A stretch of 64,000 nt of DNA from Euborellia annulipes (GCA_023213315.1 JAKCPI010009463.1:186001-250000), one strand, 5' to 3'; counted from the stretch's first letter, positions 23,640 to 37,050 are shown. A program made the numbers and translations. Notes: generated by a model not told the origin, from the sequence alone.

Positions 23640-24440
23640 AGGGTGAGGCGTTCTTAATCACTTGAGGGTCAATGAGTTATCACGAAACTTAAGAGAGGAG
23701 TTTACAAGTCGCAAGTGGTGCCTAACACTCACCCACACACACGGATATCTGCAATATTTATACTAACCCTCCCACCCTCGAGGGAACAAGCACACTGGAT
23801 AATAAGAATTACAAAGTTACAAAGTAAAAGGTGTGTGGAATATACAAGTACTCGAGACGCGATGAGGAGTGTGTGTGGTATGAGTGGGGGGGTGGGCTCA
23901 ACTCCTACGGGCCTCGCAAAATCTAATTACTGCGCTTCATTAAATTTACATGTATTTTCATATTAGAAATTACCCGAGTGTCTTATTTCCTCACGTCAGC
24001 CAAGTCTAGCGATGTTATTATATTAATTCAAGGGGGTGGTGGTGGGGGTGGAGAGTGAAGTGGCTTCAGGGGCATGAGGAGGAAAATATAATTTTTTTTT
24101 TTATATGAAACTTGCAAGCAAGTAGAAAACCATTTTCCAGGACATCGATTCTACTTAGAGTTTAGGAAAAGTTGTTGCGCAACTGGTGCATATACTGAGA
24201 GAGAGAGAAGGGAGGGTGTGGGGGGTGGGCATGTTTTAACCCAACCCCACACCCTGGGACTAAGCAGCTTGTAAACAACAGCAGCCCAACGTTAGAAAAT
24301 TAATAATCCACTCGGTTACATCTTGAACTATTTTTCGCTTGCCGATGCCGACATTTAATTAAAATGGAGGCGCGTTGCACACACACCGGGGAGAGTAATT
24401 AAATTCGAAGCATTGTTCTACGAGCGGGCATAATTCCTAA
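23640..24440. other. Cluster of GC-richer segments, candidate regulatory region
   Basis: Several stretches of balanced composition are broken by GGTGG and GAGAGA simple repeats. An 83-codon frame at 23715-23966 has no domain and runs through simple sequence. TTAATTAAAATGG and GTAATTAAATTC are homeodomain-type cores. Confidence 0.3.
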
Positions 24441-24469
24441 TGAGAATACTTTGCATTATTCGAGGGTGG

Positions 24470-24720
24470 AGGCATTCCAAAAGGATCCAGCAGTTGACGG
24501 ATGAGCTATTGATACACCCTCATACCAAGAGAAACTGGTAAAAAGTAGTATTTTCGACTGGGGAGGGGGAGACAGACACCTGGCCAGAATTCTGTCAATC
24601 AACACCCTCTGTGTAAACAAGCCTCGGCCCTCGGGTTGCCTAAATAAACACCGCGCCTGGTTTGAATCAGCAAATAGCGCCCCTAATCGCCAGATAAAAC
24701 CCACGGACAATCGACTACAA
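24470..24720. other. GC-richer island, candidate regulatory element
   Basis: About 250 bases with ACACCGCGCCTGGTTTGAAT, CGCCAGATAAAACCC and GACAATCGAC. A minus-strand frame covers it (24456-24755) but gives no recognisable protein. A role as an enhancer is inferred from composition only. Confidence 0.3.
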
Positions 24721-24930
24721 AAATAAAAAAAAAATAATAGCGAAATGTCGAACAAGCATTTAGAGCATTTAAATCATTTATTTAAAACACGGATTTATTT
24801 ATTTATTTTTTTTTTTTTCATTTATAAATGATTTCTATTTTAAGAGAAACATGTATTTGTACATAATTTGTTCTTTTAACACTAGAAAAATAATTTTGTG
24901 ACGAGTTTGTTATTATTTCCCTTAGAGTGC

Positions 24931-25360
24931 CATCTATTGCAGCGGTTCCCAACCCGTGGGCCGCGGGCTTATTGGAACTGGGCCGCGGACATCTAAGGAA
25001 AAGTAAAAATTATATAAGCCAATATATGGTTTATACTGGACCTCAGTGGTTTTTTTTTTTTTAAGGAAAAAGTGGGCCGCATATCAAAAAAGGTTGAGCA
25101 CCGCTGATCTATTGCAATAGTATTGAGACTAAAGCCCAGTAGTTAGGCAGCCCAAATGGCACTTGACTTGTTTTTCGGATTAAAATATTGAAATAAATTT
25201 TTATTTCGATATAATCTTGAAAATTATATTAAAAAGATAAATTTTTTTTTTTTTTTAAAGGGCCTATTGTCTGATTTGAAAAAGATATTTCTCACACAGA
25301 CAAACTGCTATTTCGGCTGCCTAACTACCGGGCTTAATCTCAATATTATTGCAATAGATG
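24931..25360. mobile_element. Fold-back MITE, split by a hAT-like insertion
   Basis: After removing the nested element at 24940-25106 and one copy of its duplication, the left end reads CATCTATTGCAATAGTATTG... to ...TAGTTAGGCAGCC. The right end, 25315-25360, is its inverted copy with a few mismatches (about 46 bp). The interior is AT-rich. Confidence 0.8.
24940..25106. mobile_element. hAT-like MITE with 8-bp target duplication
   Basis: The termini are CAGCGGTTCCCAACC and its near inverse GGTTGAGCACCGCTG, with internal GGGCCGC repeats. A perfect 8-bp duplication, ATCTATTG, lies at 24932-24939 and 25107-25114. An 8-bp duplication and CAG-type ends fit non-autonomous hAT elements. Confidence 0.9.
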
Positions 25361-26699
25361 CTACATCCTTCAATGTTTCGCTTCCTATTACGAGATTTTT
25401 ATTCGAATAAATATTTCCAAAAAAAACTTTTTACAAATTCTAGCACTTAAAAAATTAAATTTTCTATTTTATAGGCTAGGCTTGTTATTTAATTTAAAAA
25501 ATTTTGTTCTTTAGTTTATATTTTAACCAACTTTTCTTCTTTCAACAAAGTTTTAAGATTTTGATTTATAACATAAGAACTGGGTCATAATAGAAAATGT
25601 GATTCTTGCGAAGTCAAACAAAAAAAATAAAAATAAAATGGTGATTGTTAAAAATGTTGAAGATTCATTTTAATTCATTGGGCCGTATTAGACTAACCAT
25701 CAGAAAATATTAATTAATTAGTCTACTTGGTGTAATTTGCATTAAAGTTTTTTGCTCGCGACCCGTGAATACAAATTTTGGGCTCATAAAAAATTGGGAT
25801 TACAGAATATAAGTATCCATTTGATCTTTTTTTACAATATTTTGAATAACACGTAAAAAAAAAAAAAAAAAAAAAATAGATTATTCATCATGTTTTTATT
25901 TTTACGACTATCTAATATTTAATTGAAAATTAGCTTGTTATTTTGGTGGCCTATCTTCCAGAATAGATAAATTCAATACTTTAAAATATTATCAATTTAT
26001 TGTAGAAAAAAGTTAAATAATATAAATATCAGTTTTTTTTTTTATTTAATCTATTTATTCTAATCATTTGATGGTATTGGCTAAAAGTCCATTGAGCTAA
26101 TAAAGAAGTATAATAATTAAAAAGTTTTATCATTGACTTTCTCGCTGGCAGTTATATACAAAATGACATTTATAAAAAAATTTTTCTTACTTTTTCTTAT
26201 TTTCTTTTATTGAGATATTTTTTTTTTTTCTCTCCCTTCAAATACATGATTGAGATTGGCACTTTAGTCCCTTTTAAGAAAAAAAAAAGTGGAGGAGTTT
26301 AATATCAAAGAGTGCCTACGAAGGGTACAAATAAAAAAAAAAAACGAATAGGGTAGAATATTGTAGGTTTTTTTTTTTCAATCTGATTATTTAACGACAA
26401 TTTTTCGACATCGATGGTCAATTAGGCATTCAAGTTGGGATGATGAATTTTTAATGCAAAAGGGGAAGAGAAAAAGAGAGGGAGGGTCGATTACTATTGA
26501 CCGGAGATGACCCCTAATAAATATATTTATTTATCTTAAATGTCAGGTCATTTTCCAATTCACGTTTGTTGGATTTTTATTTTATTTTTTTTTTTTTTGT
26601 GAATAATGGACGTCATATTCATCAGTCTTTTCAATTTAATAAAAAAAAATCCGAGATTTTAAATGGAATTTTGTATTAATTATTATAAAAACAAGTCAC

Positions 26700-27130
26700 C
26701 GGAGGGGATTACATCTTGAAATTCCAATCAGCGTCGTTTTTACATCACTTTTAGATCTATTTTCTAAACAAAAACGTTAACTTTTAACATCTGTAAACAA
26801 CATTAATTCATTTTAACACCTCCTTGCCTCAAATAGCTATTCTGTAAACAAAAACTTAAAAGCCAAAGCGTTAACATGAAAATAGTGTTAAAAATTAATG
26901 TCATGTCTAAGGGTGCCTTTAATATTTTAACGTCGTATTTAAAATAAAAATGGCATCCTTAACCTAAAAAGTAAGGTTATGATTTTGATTGCTTTGAAAT
27001 AAAAGCAACATGTTAACGTCGCTGTTAAAACTTTGTTTAGAGAATAGCATTTTTAACGCTGTTTTTACATTACTTTTTAACACCCATTTGTTGATTTTTA
27101 AATTTTAACAGTTGTTTTTAGAAAATAAAC
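26700..27130. repeat. Inverted-repeat region with GTTAAC/TTTTAAC motifs
   Basis: GCTATTCTGTAAACAAAAAC near 26840 is inverted relative to GTTTAGAGAATAGC near 27040. GTTAACGTC, CGTTAAC and TTTTAACACC recur throughout. It is probably an old fold-back element, but the ends are unclear. Confidence 0.4.
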
Positions 27131-27239
27131 ATGTATAGGCTTTAACTATTAATTTTTTACAAAAAAGGTATATAGGTAAGATTATTTTTAATACTTGGCT
27201 ACTTGTTTGTACAAGTGAGAATAAAGCAATCAGTCTGAA

Positions 27240-27420
27240 ACATGGAGTGAGAGAAAAAGAAGGCGTGTGGAGGGGGAGGGAGAATAAATAGCCAATCAGA
27301 GGAAGGATTCAGGCAGCTGCCAATCAGAGGTTCGCGTCTTCCCGGAAGCCCGAGTGTTCGCAAACGACGCTACGATCTGCGTAGACTCAAATCTCGCACT
27401 TCCGGCCACTTGGTAAACAT
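27240..27420 (+). promoter_or_regulatory. Promoter-like block with two CCAAT repeats
   Basis: CCAATCAGAGG occurs twice, at 27292-27302 and 27320-27330, followed by CCCGGAAG, CACTTCCGG (ETS-type) and several CG dinucleotides. The block stands out sharply from AT-rich flanks. It could drive an internal exd transcript or a non-coding RNA, or be an enhancer. No start site or TATA box is evident. Confidence 0.35.
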
Positions 27421-27698
27421 TGGTTATTTTTAAAGAGAGTAAAAAAAAAAATCTTTCCCTTTAAAATTGTCTTATATCTGTTTATAAATAAAAATGAGTT
27501 TATTTTGAAAATATTGAGTAAAAAAAAAAAAAAAAGAAAAAAGTCTTGGATTTGTTATTTTATCCATTAGTCAATATTTTTTTTTTACTTAATGCATTTT
27601 CAAAAGAAATGATTAAAAATGGCTTATCATTTCTTCCAAATCAAAATTTGAAAATTATAAGAAAACCTACTTTATATTAATAATTAAATTTTTCGTAA

Positions 27699-27725
27699 GG
27701 GGGGGGGGGGGGGCCCCCCCCCCCC
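27699..27725. repeat. G15-C12 self-complementary tract
   Basis: A run of 15 G is followed directly by 12 C, so the tract can fold on itself. The flanking DNA is AT-rich. Such a tract is hard to sequence and its length is doubtful. Confidence 0.8.
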
Positions 27726-27751
27726 TTTCGTTTATAAAAAACAAATACATA

Positions 27752-27805
27752 TTTCTTCTTCTTCTTCCGTCCTCGGAATACTCGATGCGGGGTCGGTGCC
27801 CCCCC
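27752..27805 (-). mobile_element. 3' fragment of the 19012-19234 retroposon family
   Basis: On the minus strand it reads CACCGACCCCGCATCGAG, then TCCGAGGACGGAAGAAGAAG, which parallels the end of the element at 19012-19234. Only about 50 bases are shared. Confidence 0.5.
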
Positions 27806-28309
27806 CCTCAATAAGAAGTCAGGCTACGCCCATATTTCCTTCTTTTATTTTACTAAAAATTAATATAAAATTTCTAATATAGATATTTTAATGTAATATT
27901 CTACTTAAAATGGTCCATAATTTAAATTTATCAAAGTATTAAATTAAAATACAAAAAAAAAAAATTTATCTCGTATATTTTTTATTCTAAAAAAAAAAAG
28001 TTATAAAAGCAATCAAAAAAAAAAAAAAACTTTATATGAGCGCCATTTCAAAGATCTAATCTTAACAAGCCTGGAGGTTTTGATGGCGACTTATAATCAT
28101 CATCACGATACCAAATAAGGAAGAGACGTTAATTTGTTTAGGCTTTTAAGGAATTGAAGAGAGAAAAAAAAAAAAAAAACTCTAAATATGTTTTTTTTTA
28201 AATGTCATTTCCATATAGATAGTGGGGAATGATATTTTGTGAATACACACAAAACGGTTTTATGATATTAAAAGGCGAATTAGTAAATGTAATGTTAATG
28301 ACTTGTTTC

Positions 28310-28480
28310 GTTTTCAAAATGGCAGACGAGACGACAACAAACACTATTGGCATCCCCGGGCAATTTGTAAAATTAATATTAGGAGAATTACAATTGGACC
28401 ATTTACAATTAAATTACATCTATTTATTATTAGTTCAATGCAACAGACGGATCGCAAATGCTGATGGATTTAGTCCAAAA
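28310..28480. other. Mixed-composition island, candidate regulatory element
   Basis: Includes GGCATCCCCGGGCAATTTG, AATTACAATTGG and GACGGATCGCAAATGCTGATGG. A frame across it (28229-28483) has no recognisable domain and no splice context. It is followed by a GA microsatellite (28482-28508). Confidence 0.3.
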
Positions 28481-28740
28481 TAGCGAGAGAGAGAGAGAGA
28501 GAGAGAGAAGGGATTATTGAATTTAAATAGGCAAAAAATTATATCAAGTGTTTGAAATTTATTTTAAAATATACCTTAAAAAAATTAGCGTAAAATAAAT
28601 TTTATTTTTTAAATATAGTATTGGAGTTAATGAAAAAATATGCACGTACGTAATCATAGAAAATTTATTATAAAAAGTTATTTAATTTAATTGATATTTA
28701 ATAAATTTGACTCTCTGAATTGTAGCTTAGAGATAGGGCA

Positions 28741-28842
28741 AAACGTGTATATCCATCAAAATCTCGACATCGAAATTTGGACATGAATCCAATATTTTCT
28801 CTCTCTAATGTTAACATATATATAGAGGTAAGATAAAGTAAA
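28741..28842 (-). repeat. R650 5'-end fragment, minus strand
   Basis: Read in reverse: TTTTACTTTATCTTACC, an ATAT palindrome, ATTGGATTCATGTCCAAATT, TCGATGTCGAGATTTTGATG and GATATACACGTTTT. Only the first ~100 bases of the family are present. Confidence 0.75.
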
Positions 28843-29335
28843 AATAATTTTTGACAATTCAAAGTTCATTGGTTATCTTTAAAAATCAGTTTCAGTGTAA
28901 TTATTATTTCTTATAATTGCAATGATTAATTAATAAGTAATAAAAAATTGAGATAATAAATAATTTGTATTTTTCACTTAAAAAAAAAAAAAAAAAAAGA
29001 AAAGAAAACAAACATCCGATGTCATCTCCTCGTCGGTAATTTATACTAGCTTAATAGGGAATACACATGCGAACAATTAATGCCTAAAGGTTAACAGCTT
29101 ATTTATTTTATATTTCTTCAACTCGTTTTCTATTTAATTATGCGGAGTGTTGTTGTTGTTGTTCTTGGGTGGTTATTATTTACATTGCATGCAACAGCAA
29201 ATGCAACCTAAAAAAAAAAAGTATGATAAATTATTATTATTTTCTTTTTTTATCAATCCCTGCATAAACTTTTTTTTTTTTTTATTAAATGTCTGATAAA
29301 ATGCGAGCAAACTTAATCTGAAATTGATTAAAAAC

Positions 29336-29367
<32 letters not shown>

Positions 29368-29709
29368 TTTACCTGAACTGGAAGCTTGTTCTAAGTAAAA
29401 AATATAAAAAAAATAAAAATAAAAAAATATATTTTTCTTCTTTTTCTCAAATTTTCATCATCCAATTTTCTATTTCTATTTCATCATAGTAAAATTTCTT
29501 TATATAACAATTTTATAAGTAGGTTATTAAGCAGAGATATTACAATTATTTTTTCAATTTGAAAAGTACTAAAAGTAGCCAGTCAGTACCGATTATATTT
29601 TTTTAAAATAACAAACTACATATGAAATATAGATAATCTTTTTCAATCAAGGCATGAATTAATTACATATATACTTATTAACAGAAAAGGCCGAAAAAAG
29701 TAGATAATG

Positions 29710-29782
29710 TATGGAGTTGAACCACGGTATTGCCGATTCGTTCTCAGTATGTCCTACCACTAGATTACAGCACTACTCGGCT
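29710..29782 (-). repeat. tRNA-like relic, probably a SINE head
   Basis: On the minus strand it has an A-box-like AATCTAGTGGTAGGACA and a B-box-like CGTGGTTCAACTCC at normal spacing. The acceptor stem does not pair well and there is no conserved core after it. I read it as a tRNA-derived fragment and not a functional tRNA gene. Confidence 0.45.
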
Positions 29783-30112
29783 ATTTGAGGTTAATATAAC
29801 GCTTACTACTGTCTCTCTGAGTAAATCAGTTAGAATATTATTTTATTTATAGAAATAGTTTAAGTTAAAGTACTTGAAGCACTTAGTATTTTAGTGAATT
29901 CTATGATAGGGTACTTAAAATACTTAATTAGGATGTACATCTCTAGGGAGTGAAGTTAAAATACTTTTTCAGATAACCAAATAGTACGGAAGATATTTTT
30001 TTGAAAACTAGTACTTTTTAAAAAAGTACCACTATTTCTATTTTAAGTAAATTACTAGGCTTCTTGAAAGAACTGAAAATTTTTTCAAAGGTTTTTACTA
30101 CTGAATTCCCCA

Positions 30113-30398
30113 CCCAGACAGCTTGGAATATTGCAGCAATATTGCAAATCTTGCAAAATATTGGCAAGATTGCTGCAATATTGCAGTGGCAATATTCCAA
30201 GCTAGGGATATTGCAGCAACATTGCAGCAATATTGTTGCACTATTCCTATGTCCCCCATTTTGCAACATTGCAGTAATATTGCGGCAATGTTGCTGTTTG
30301 AGCTGCAATATTGGATCAATGTTGCTGCAATATTGTCAATATCGAGCAAGATTAGCAATATTGCTGCAACATTACTGTAAAATTCCAAGCTGTCTGGG
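30113..30398. mobile_element. MITE-like element of GCAATATTGC sub-repeats with 17-bp terminal repeats
   Basis: The ends are perfect inverted repeats, CCCAGACAGCTTGGAAT. The 250-bp interior is built almost wholly of short palindromic units of TTGCAGCAATATTGCAGC type in both orientations. This leaves it open in several frames, but the resulting peptides are repeats, not genes. No clear target duplication is visible. Confidence 0.8.
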
Positions 30399-31485
30399 CA
30401 ACTTTGTTTCAAACTTAGTAAAATACATTCCCTCGTCTCAATTAAGTAAATTCTAAATATAATATCAAATTCAAACATAACTGCTCATAAATAATTAGTT
30501 TTTTATGCCAATTATAATTTTAGGAAGGTGTCGCGTAAAAAGAGCTACAGTATAAGCGTATTATATTTTACAACACTTTCATAAATGAAAGGACTTTAAT
30601 TATTTTAATCAATAATATGATTTATTTACCTAAATTATTCTATACCTATAAATAAATAAATATATTTCGTTAAGAGTATTTATTTATTTATCGTAATGAA
30701 TAAATAAGAAAACAAATTTCACGTAAACGCCACTTAAACCATATTATATATTATGAATCAGGTCCTTTTCCCCCTCCACTCGGCCTCTCTCCATGACTCA
30801 CGTGTCACATGCCTTTTAATAAAAATCCCAAAAAGGCATTTACTTTTTTATTTTCATTTAAGGTTCTAAAAAAGAAAAAAACAGCTTAAGCTTCACGGTA
30901 AATTCGTCGTCAATGGCTCTCTTGTAAAATTTTGAGTATTTTTTTTTATCGTCGGACATAACTTTGAAACGGATCTAAATATTCTATATATAGAAAGAGA
31001 GAGAATTCGTAGAAGGATTATTCATAAGCTACAATTTCTAATTTTACTAGCCGTTTTTTTCTTTTTTTTTTTAGTGATAATTTATGGATTTTTTTGAGGG
31101 GACGTTTAAATCAATGGCTCTGTCAATCGAAACTCATAAAATATAACATGACATTTTGTATTTAGCCTAATTATCTATGGGAAAGAGACTTGCTTTTAAG
31201 TAGAATCATTAGTTAAAGTTACAAAACAGACAAGACTGTGAATTTATACAAATTTTTCTTGAGTAAATTCAGGTAGAACAGGATGGAAATTTCAGAGATA
31301 TAAAGAAAAAAATTTAATTGTCTTATTTTTTTGTTTTTATATACTGAAATTTATTTTACATCCTGTTCTATCTGAAATCTGTTTTTACTTAAGAGAAGAT
31401 TTTTCTGATTTTGAGATCCTGAAATTTCATTTTAATTAAGGTATCTGAGTAATTTAATTTTATTTACTTATTAATAACTGGTCCA

Positions 31486-31622
31486 TTTGTACCAAGGGTC
31501 GCGGGTTCGCATCCCACACCAGGCGACAAAATTTATTTCAATTGAATTGGATGCCAATCACTTGAAACAAATAGGGTTTAAATGACCTCCGAAGCCAAAA
31601 AAACCTTAAAACAAATTTAAAA
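31486..31622 (+). mobile_element. tRNA-derived SINE, family B
   Basis: A B-box GGGTCGCGGGTTCGCATCCC is followed by TTGGATGCCAATCACTTG, AAATGACCTCCGAAGCC and an A-rich tail. It is the fullest family B copy in the window. The body differs from family A, but the end motif GAAGCCAAAAA has the same position as family A's GTTGCCGAAAAG. Confidence 0.55.
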
Positions 31623-32269
31623 AAAAATAGATATAAAATTTTAAATAATTTTTAGGCCTTGATAATGAATTATTAAGATTCGAAATATTCAGTAGGTCAA
31701 TAATTGATAGTCAAAATTAATATAAATAAAAAAACGTAAAAATTAGCGAGATTGCCATTGTGGCTGCCTATCTTTAGGCGTTTAGTTAATTTGTTACATA
31801 TGACTTTTTTTAAATTAAACTTTGAATAAATCTTATTTATTTATTTGTAAAATTGAAATTGTATGGTTTCTATTTCTTGAATTCAAGATCTATAGAATGC
31901 TTTTGTCCAACATATAATAAATATTGATAGGCCTATGATTATTTAAATATTTGTGGATAATGTAAATTCTGAATTAGTAGATTTTTGTTTGGTTGAATCG
32001 AGATAGGATTTTGATTTTTCTATTATTAGATCCTGTTTTTTTTTCTTCTTTTAATTTATATTTATTTATTTTTTTGTGTGTGTTGTATCACCTCAGACAT
32101 TATCTCAAGTAAATCTTTTTACGCAATTGTTATAATGACTAGGACCATCGCTCTTCTATTTTTATTATATCCACTGTAGTTATAATTCAAAACTGTTTCT
32201 TTAACGTGAGAAAGTTTTCCTATTTTTTTTTTCTTGAATAATTGATTCTGTTTTTGGAAGAAGAAGGCG

Positions 32270-32600
32270 ATTAAATGTCTTGTGTATTTGTGATATCCAC
32301 GTGTCTTGTGATGGTATAGTGATGGAATGGGGTGGGGGTATAGCCAGTGTGTGAAGTGAGTGAGTCAGTCGACTGGGATTTACACTGGCTGCCTCCGACA
32401 CAAAGAGTGATGGCCGCGAGGAGCGGCTGCAGCGGCCGCCATTCGTCTCTTCTTCCAGCCTCCTCAGCTACAGCGTTTGTCTTCCTCTCTTTTAAGAGAT
32501 GCCTGCCTGGCTGGTTGCTTTGAAAAAATAAGAAAGAGATAGAAAGAAAGGGAAAAAAAAACATGCATGCCTTCTCTCTCTTGAGAGTCGAGCTATGCAT
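32270..32600. other. GC-rich island with YY1-like site
   Basis: Contains CACGTGTCTTG, GGATTTACACTGGC and GGAGCGGCTGCAGCGGCCGC followed by CATT (a YY1-type CCGCCATT core). Minus-strand frames cross it but show no domain. Strong contrast to its flanks suggests a regulatory element; this is inference. Confidence 0.35.
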
Positions 32601-32869
32601 GTCGTTACATTGACAATTTTAGATTTACTTTACGTAAATTGATCCTCTAAAAACGTAAAAAGGGTACAAATCTCTCTTGAAATTGCGTTTCTTTTCACCT
32701 GGTAATATAATAAATGTATTTTTTCCGAAAATATCCATTTAAAGATAGTAAAGATTATGACAATACAATTATATCCTCATTAATACAGGTATTAATCTTA
32801 CTTTCTCTTACCTATGTATATATGTAATAATTATATTAATAATGAGTTTTTTTAAAAATTAAATTTTAA

Positions 32870-32985
32870 CATTTTTTTTTTTTTTCTCCCCCGGATTGGT
32901 GGGGTTTTTGGTGGTTTTTTTGTTTTTTTTTTAATATTTTTTTAAAAAAAAGGGGGGGGGGGGGGGGGGGGGGGGGGGAGATAGA
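32870..32985. repeat. Low-complexity T-rich tract ending in poly-G
   Basis: TTGGTGG/TTTT simple sequence, then a run of A, then about 28 G. It resembles 2812-2940 in style. The bases here may not be reliable. Confidence 0.7.
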
Positions 32986-33629
32986 TAAGTGATTTTATAA
33001 ATTAATTTTTTTTAATGATGTATGTATGTCTATATATCGATATAATCTGACCTCACATATTGAATATATTAAAGAAAATTTATTATAAAAAAAAAAAATC
33101 TGTTGTGTTTCTATTTTAAATTTTGTATCCTGTTTTTTATAAAAGAATATTTTTTTAAATTGCAAATGATATTCAAATTTTCAACATCTCTTCATGTATA
33201 AATAAATTTTTTTTTCTTCAAGGTCGGCAATCATTCTTTTTGACTATTTCGATATCGTCATTAAAAAAAAAAATTCTGAATTTTTTCAATTTCCAATCGT
33301 AACTTTAAATTCCATTTCTTTCTTTTTTTCCCTCCCATTTCGTTTATTGATTTTTCATTTTTTTTCTTCCTTATCTTAAGACGCATATCTAAAAAAACAC
33401 CATTGGACTAATAAATTAGTTAACTCCGACGATTAAATGGCATTCAAACATGAATGATGGTATTTGACTTATTTATTCATTATCTTATCGAATATATCAC
33501 ACACTTGGAAACAAAAATAAAAGATCTAAAAAGAAAAAAAGAAAAAAAATTTGATTCGTAACCAAGAAGATTCTCTTATTTTGCATTCATTTGTATAATT
33601 TCAATATTTTCATACAATACCCCATTATG

Positions 33630-33890
33630 TGGCTTTTCGCGATTTATATCCCGCCCTCTTACTATTTATTTATTTTGAGGCAGCACATTCTCCGGGGGTG
33701 GGTTGTTGTTGTTGTTGTTGATGCGGAGGGTGACGACGGAGACACGATCAATTTATTTTAACCGGTTGACAATAGATATTGTTATGTGCCCGTTGCCGAG
33801 ATTGGGATCGTAGCGATGTGATGCGTAGCCAATGATAAGAAGGCAGGCGACGACGATGGCATCTGCCAGTGGCGTCTTTCACTCACTCTC
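33630..33890. other. Mixed-composition island, candidate regulatory element
   Basis: GTTGTTGTTGTTGATGCGG, CACGATCAATTTATTTTAAC and GTAGCCAATGATAAGAAGGC lie in a balanced-composition block. ATCAATTTAT is close to a Hox/PBC composite core (TGATNNAT on the other strand). No coding frame of note. Confidence 0.3.
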
Positions 33891-34593
33891 CTGACCGAGT
33901 ATTTTTTTTTCTTTTTCTTTTCAATAAAATTACTAATTAAAGGGAAATTTTTATTATTAATGTTTAACAACTTAATATTGGAGATTGCGTGCGAGAATGT
34001 TTAATTGATATGAATACTTTTTTTATGTTAATTATGTATAAAATGTTAAAAAAAATATTCATTCTGAATGGAATTAATAAAAATATTGACTTTATATTAG
34101 CAGATCTTATAATAATCTTAGGCCTAAAAATTGCTAATAACTAACTTTAATAATAAGGCATCTCTAATCATTTAGACGCCATACGTGTTTTTCTATTAGT
34201 TCATGACTTGAAATGAGAATGTAATCCCCTAGATTTAAAAAAAAAGGAAAGAAGAAATTTATTGACTAGTGATCAAACCCCGGACGCTACTCACAAAGGG
34301 GCGCCAAATGGTCTGCAAAACAAAAAATTGCTGGATAATTTTTTTTATTTTTATTATAATTGATTTCTGGAAAATATATTTTAAATTTAGTGCCAGTGTA
34401 ATATAATAATTTTATATATTTTACATATAATATTATATGGTTTTCGAATGGGGGGAGGTCGCTAAAAAGGTATTATGCTCCGGGCGCGAGTTAAGCTCGC
34501 TACGCCACTGCGTATAAACTTGTAATTTTATACATATATAAGATATGTAGTAAATTTTGTACTACGAAATCAAAAACTTTACTATCTCCAAAA

Positions 34594-34779
34594 ATGTATC
34601 TGAACAATGAAGCTTTTGAATCTCCATTTTTTTTTTTTTTTTAATAAGTATTATTATTATTATTATTGGTTCTATTATGTGTAGAAAATTCAATTCGTAT
34701 TTTGAATGTAAATTTGAATCAAATATAATAATCATTTTTAAAAAAATGGAATTTCAAAAGCTTCACTGTCCAGATACAT
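34594..34779. mobile_element. MITE-like element with about 38-bp inverted ends
   Basis: The left end ATGTATCTGAACAATGAAGC to CCATTTTT and the right end are inverted copies with about 5 differences. The interior is poly-T, an ATT microsatellite and AT-rich DNA. Exact borders and duplication are unclear. Confidence 0.7.
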
Positions 34780-34946
34780 TATAGTACAGCATAGATGTAC
34801 ATGCATTATTTTAAATTTATTATATATATTGTTAAAATGTTTTGAATTTCAAATAAATTGTTTTGAAGGAAGGTTTTATTAATTTTATGTCTTTAAAACC
34901 ACAGACCGCTGAATTTATAGCTACGATAGTGTTTGGCTGTATATAA

Positions 34947-35175
34947 TCTCTATATGTATATGTATATATATAATTCGCTAATGTCCGTCTCTCTGTGTGC
35001 CACGCTCTATTTGGGCAAATTGTACATGATTAAAAAGTATCTCTTCTAGGGATTACAGGAAAATTATTTTCGTCCCAAATTTCCTAGAACTTTTTGAGTT
35101 ATTAATTTCTAAAGTTACGATTTCTTCCATAGGAAATGTATGAAGATATTAGAAATGAAAAGATATTAACGTATT
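34947..35175 (+). mobile_element. Helitron-like 5' fragment
   Basis: Starts TCTCTATATGTATATGTATA and carries GTCCGTCTCTCTG, CACGCTCTATTTGGGCAA, GGGATTACAGGAAAATTATT and CATAGGAAATGTATG, all shared in order with the full element at 58273-58767. The GGGGTCCAGG part and 3' end are missing. Confidence 0.75.
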
Positions 35176-35565
35176 CTGGTTGCTAATGAAAAATTTTATA
35201 TTTATGTTTAACAAATTGAAATAAAAACATCTCTTTCTTACAAATATTTTTAGTATTAGTATATATTTACTTTTATTTCTTTTAAAATAAAACCTATAAG
35301 TATTCTTTGCATTTATCAGTGTATGCTAGTGAATCCTTATTCCTATATAAAAATATTTCAATTTAATAATAATTAATAATAGGGCCTATTAAATTTTATT
35401 ATTTATATAAATAAAGGCGAGATTAACAAAATTATTTTCATATTTCATTAGCTTTGCAAAACCTTGAATTTGCGTAAATAATACCAATTTTCTGTTTGAA
35501 GAATGGCATCATAACCTATGTATTCAATATTTATTTATCATAAAATCTTTATTTATATTAATTAA

Positions 35566-36953
<1,388 letters not shown>

Positions 36954-37050
36954 GTGTCAAACTGGTTCGGCAACAAGAGGATAAGGTACAAGAAGAATAT
37001 CGGAAAAGCGCAGGAAGAGGCGAACCTGTACGCAGCGAAGAAGGCCGCAG
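36954..37050 (+). CDS. exd: exd exon: homeodomain recognition helix and linker
   Basis: 32 codons and one base: [20 protein letters not shown], then [12 protein letters not shown] and the first base of Gly. [12 protein letters not shown] is the DNA-recognition helix 3; Asn in WFGN is the invariant base-contacting residue, and the Gly after WF is PBC-typical. KRIRYKK is the second nuclear-localisation segment. The following [17 protein letters not shown] is the arthropod-type extension. The acceptor is TTTTGCGCAG and the donor is GCAG|GTAATG. Confidence 0.98.

Noticed and set aside
29710..29782. Functional tRNA gene on the minus strand
   Set aside because: The A and B boxes are present, but acceptor and anticodon stems pair poorly; more likely a SINE relic.
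30064..30478. Overlapping open frames of 96-130 codons on both strands
   Set aside because: They are translations of the GCAATATTGC sub-repeats (CNIAAIL-type peptides) inside a mobile element and lack any domain.
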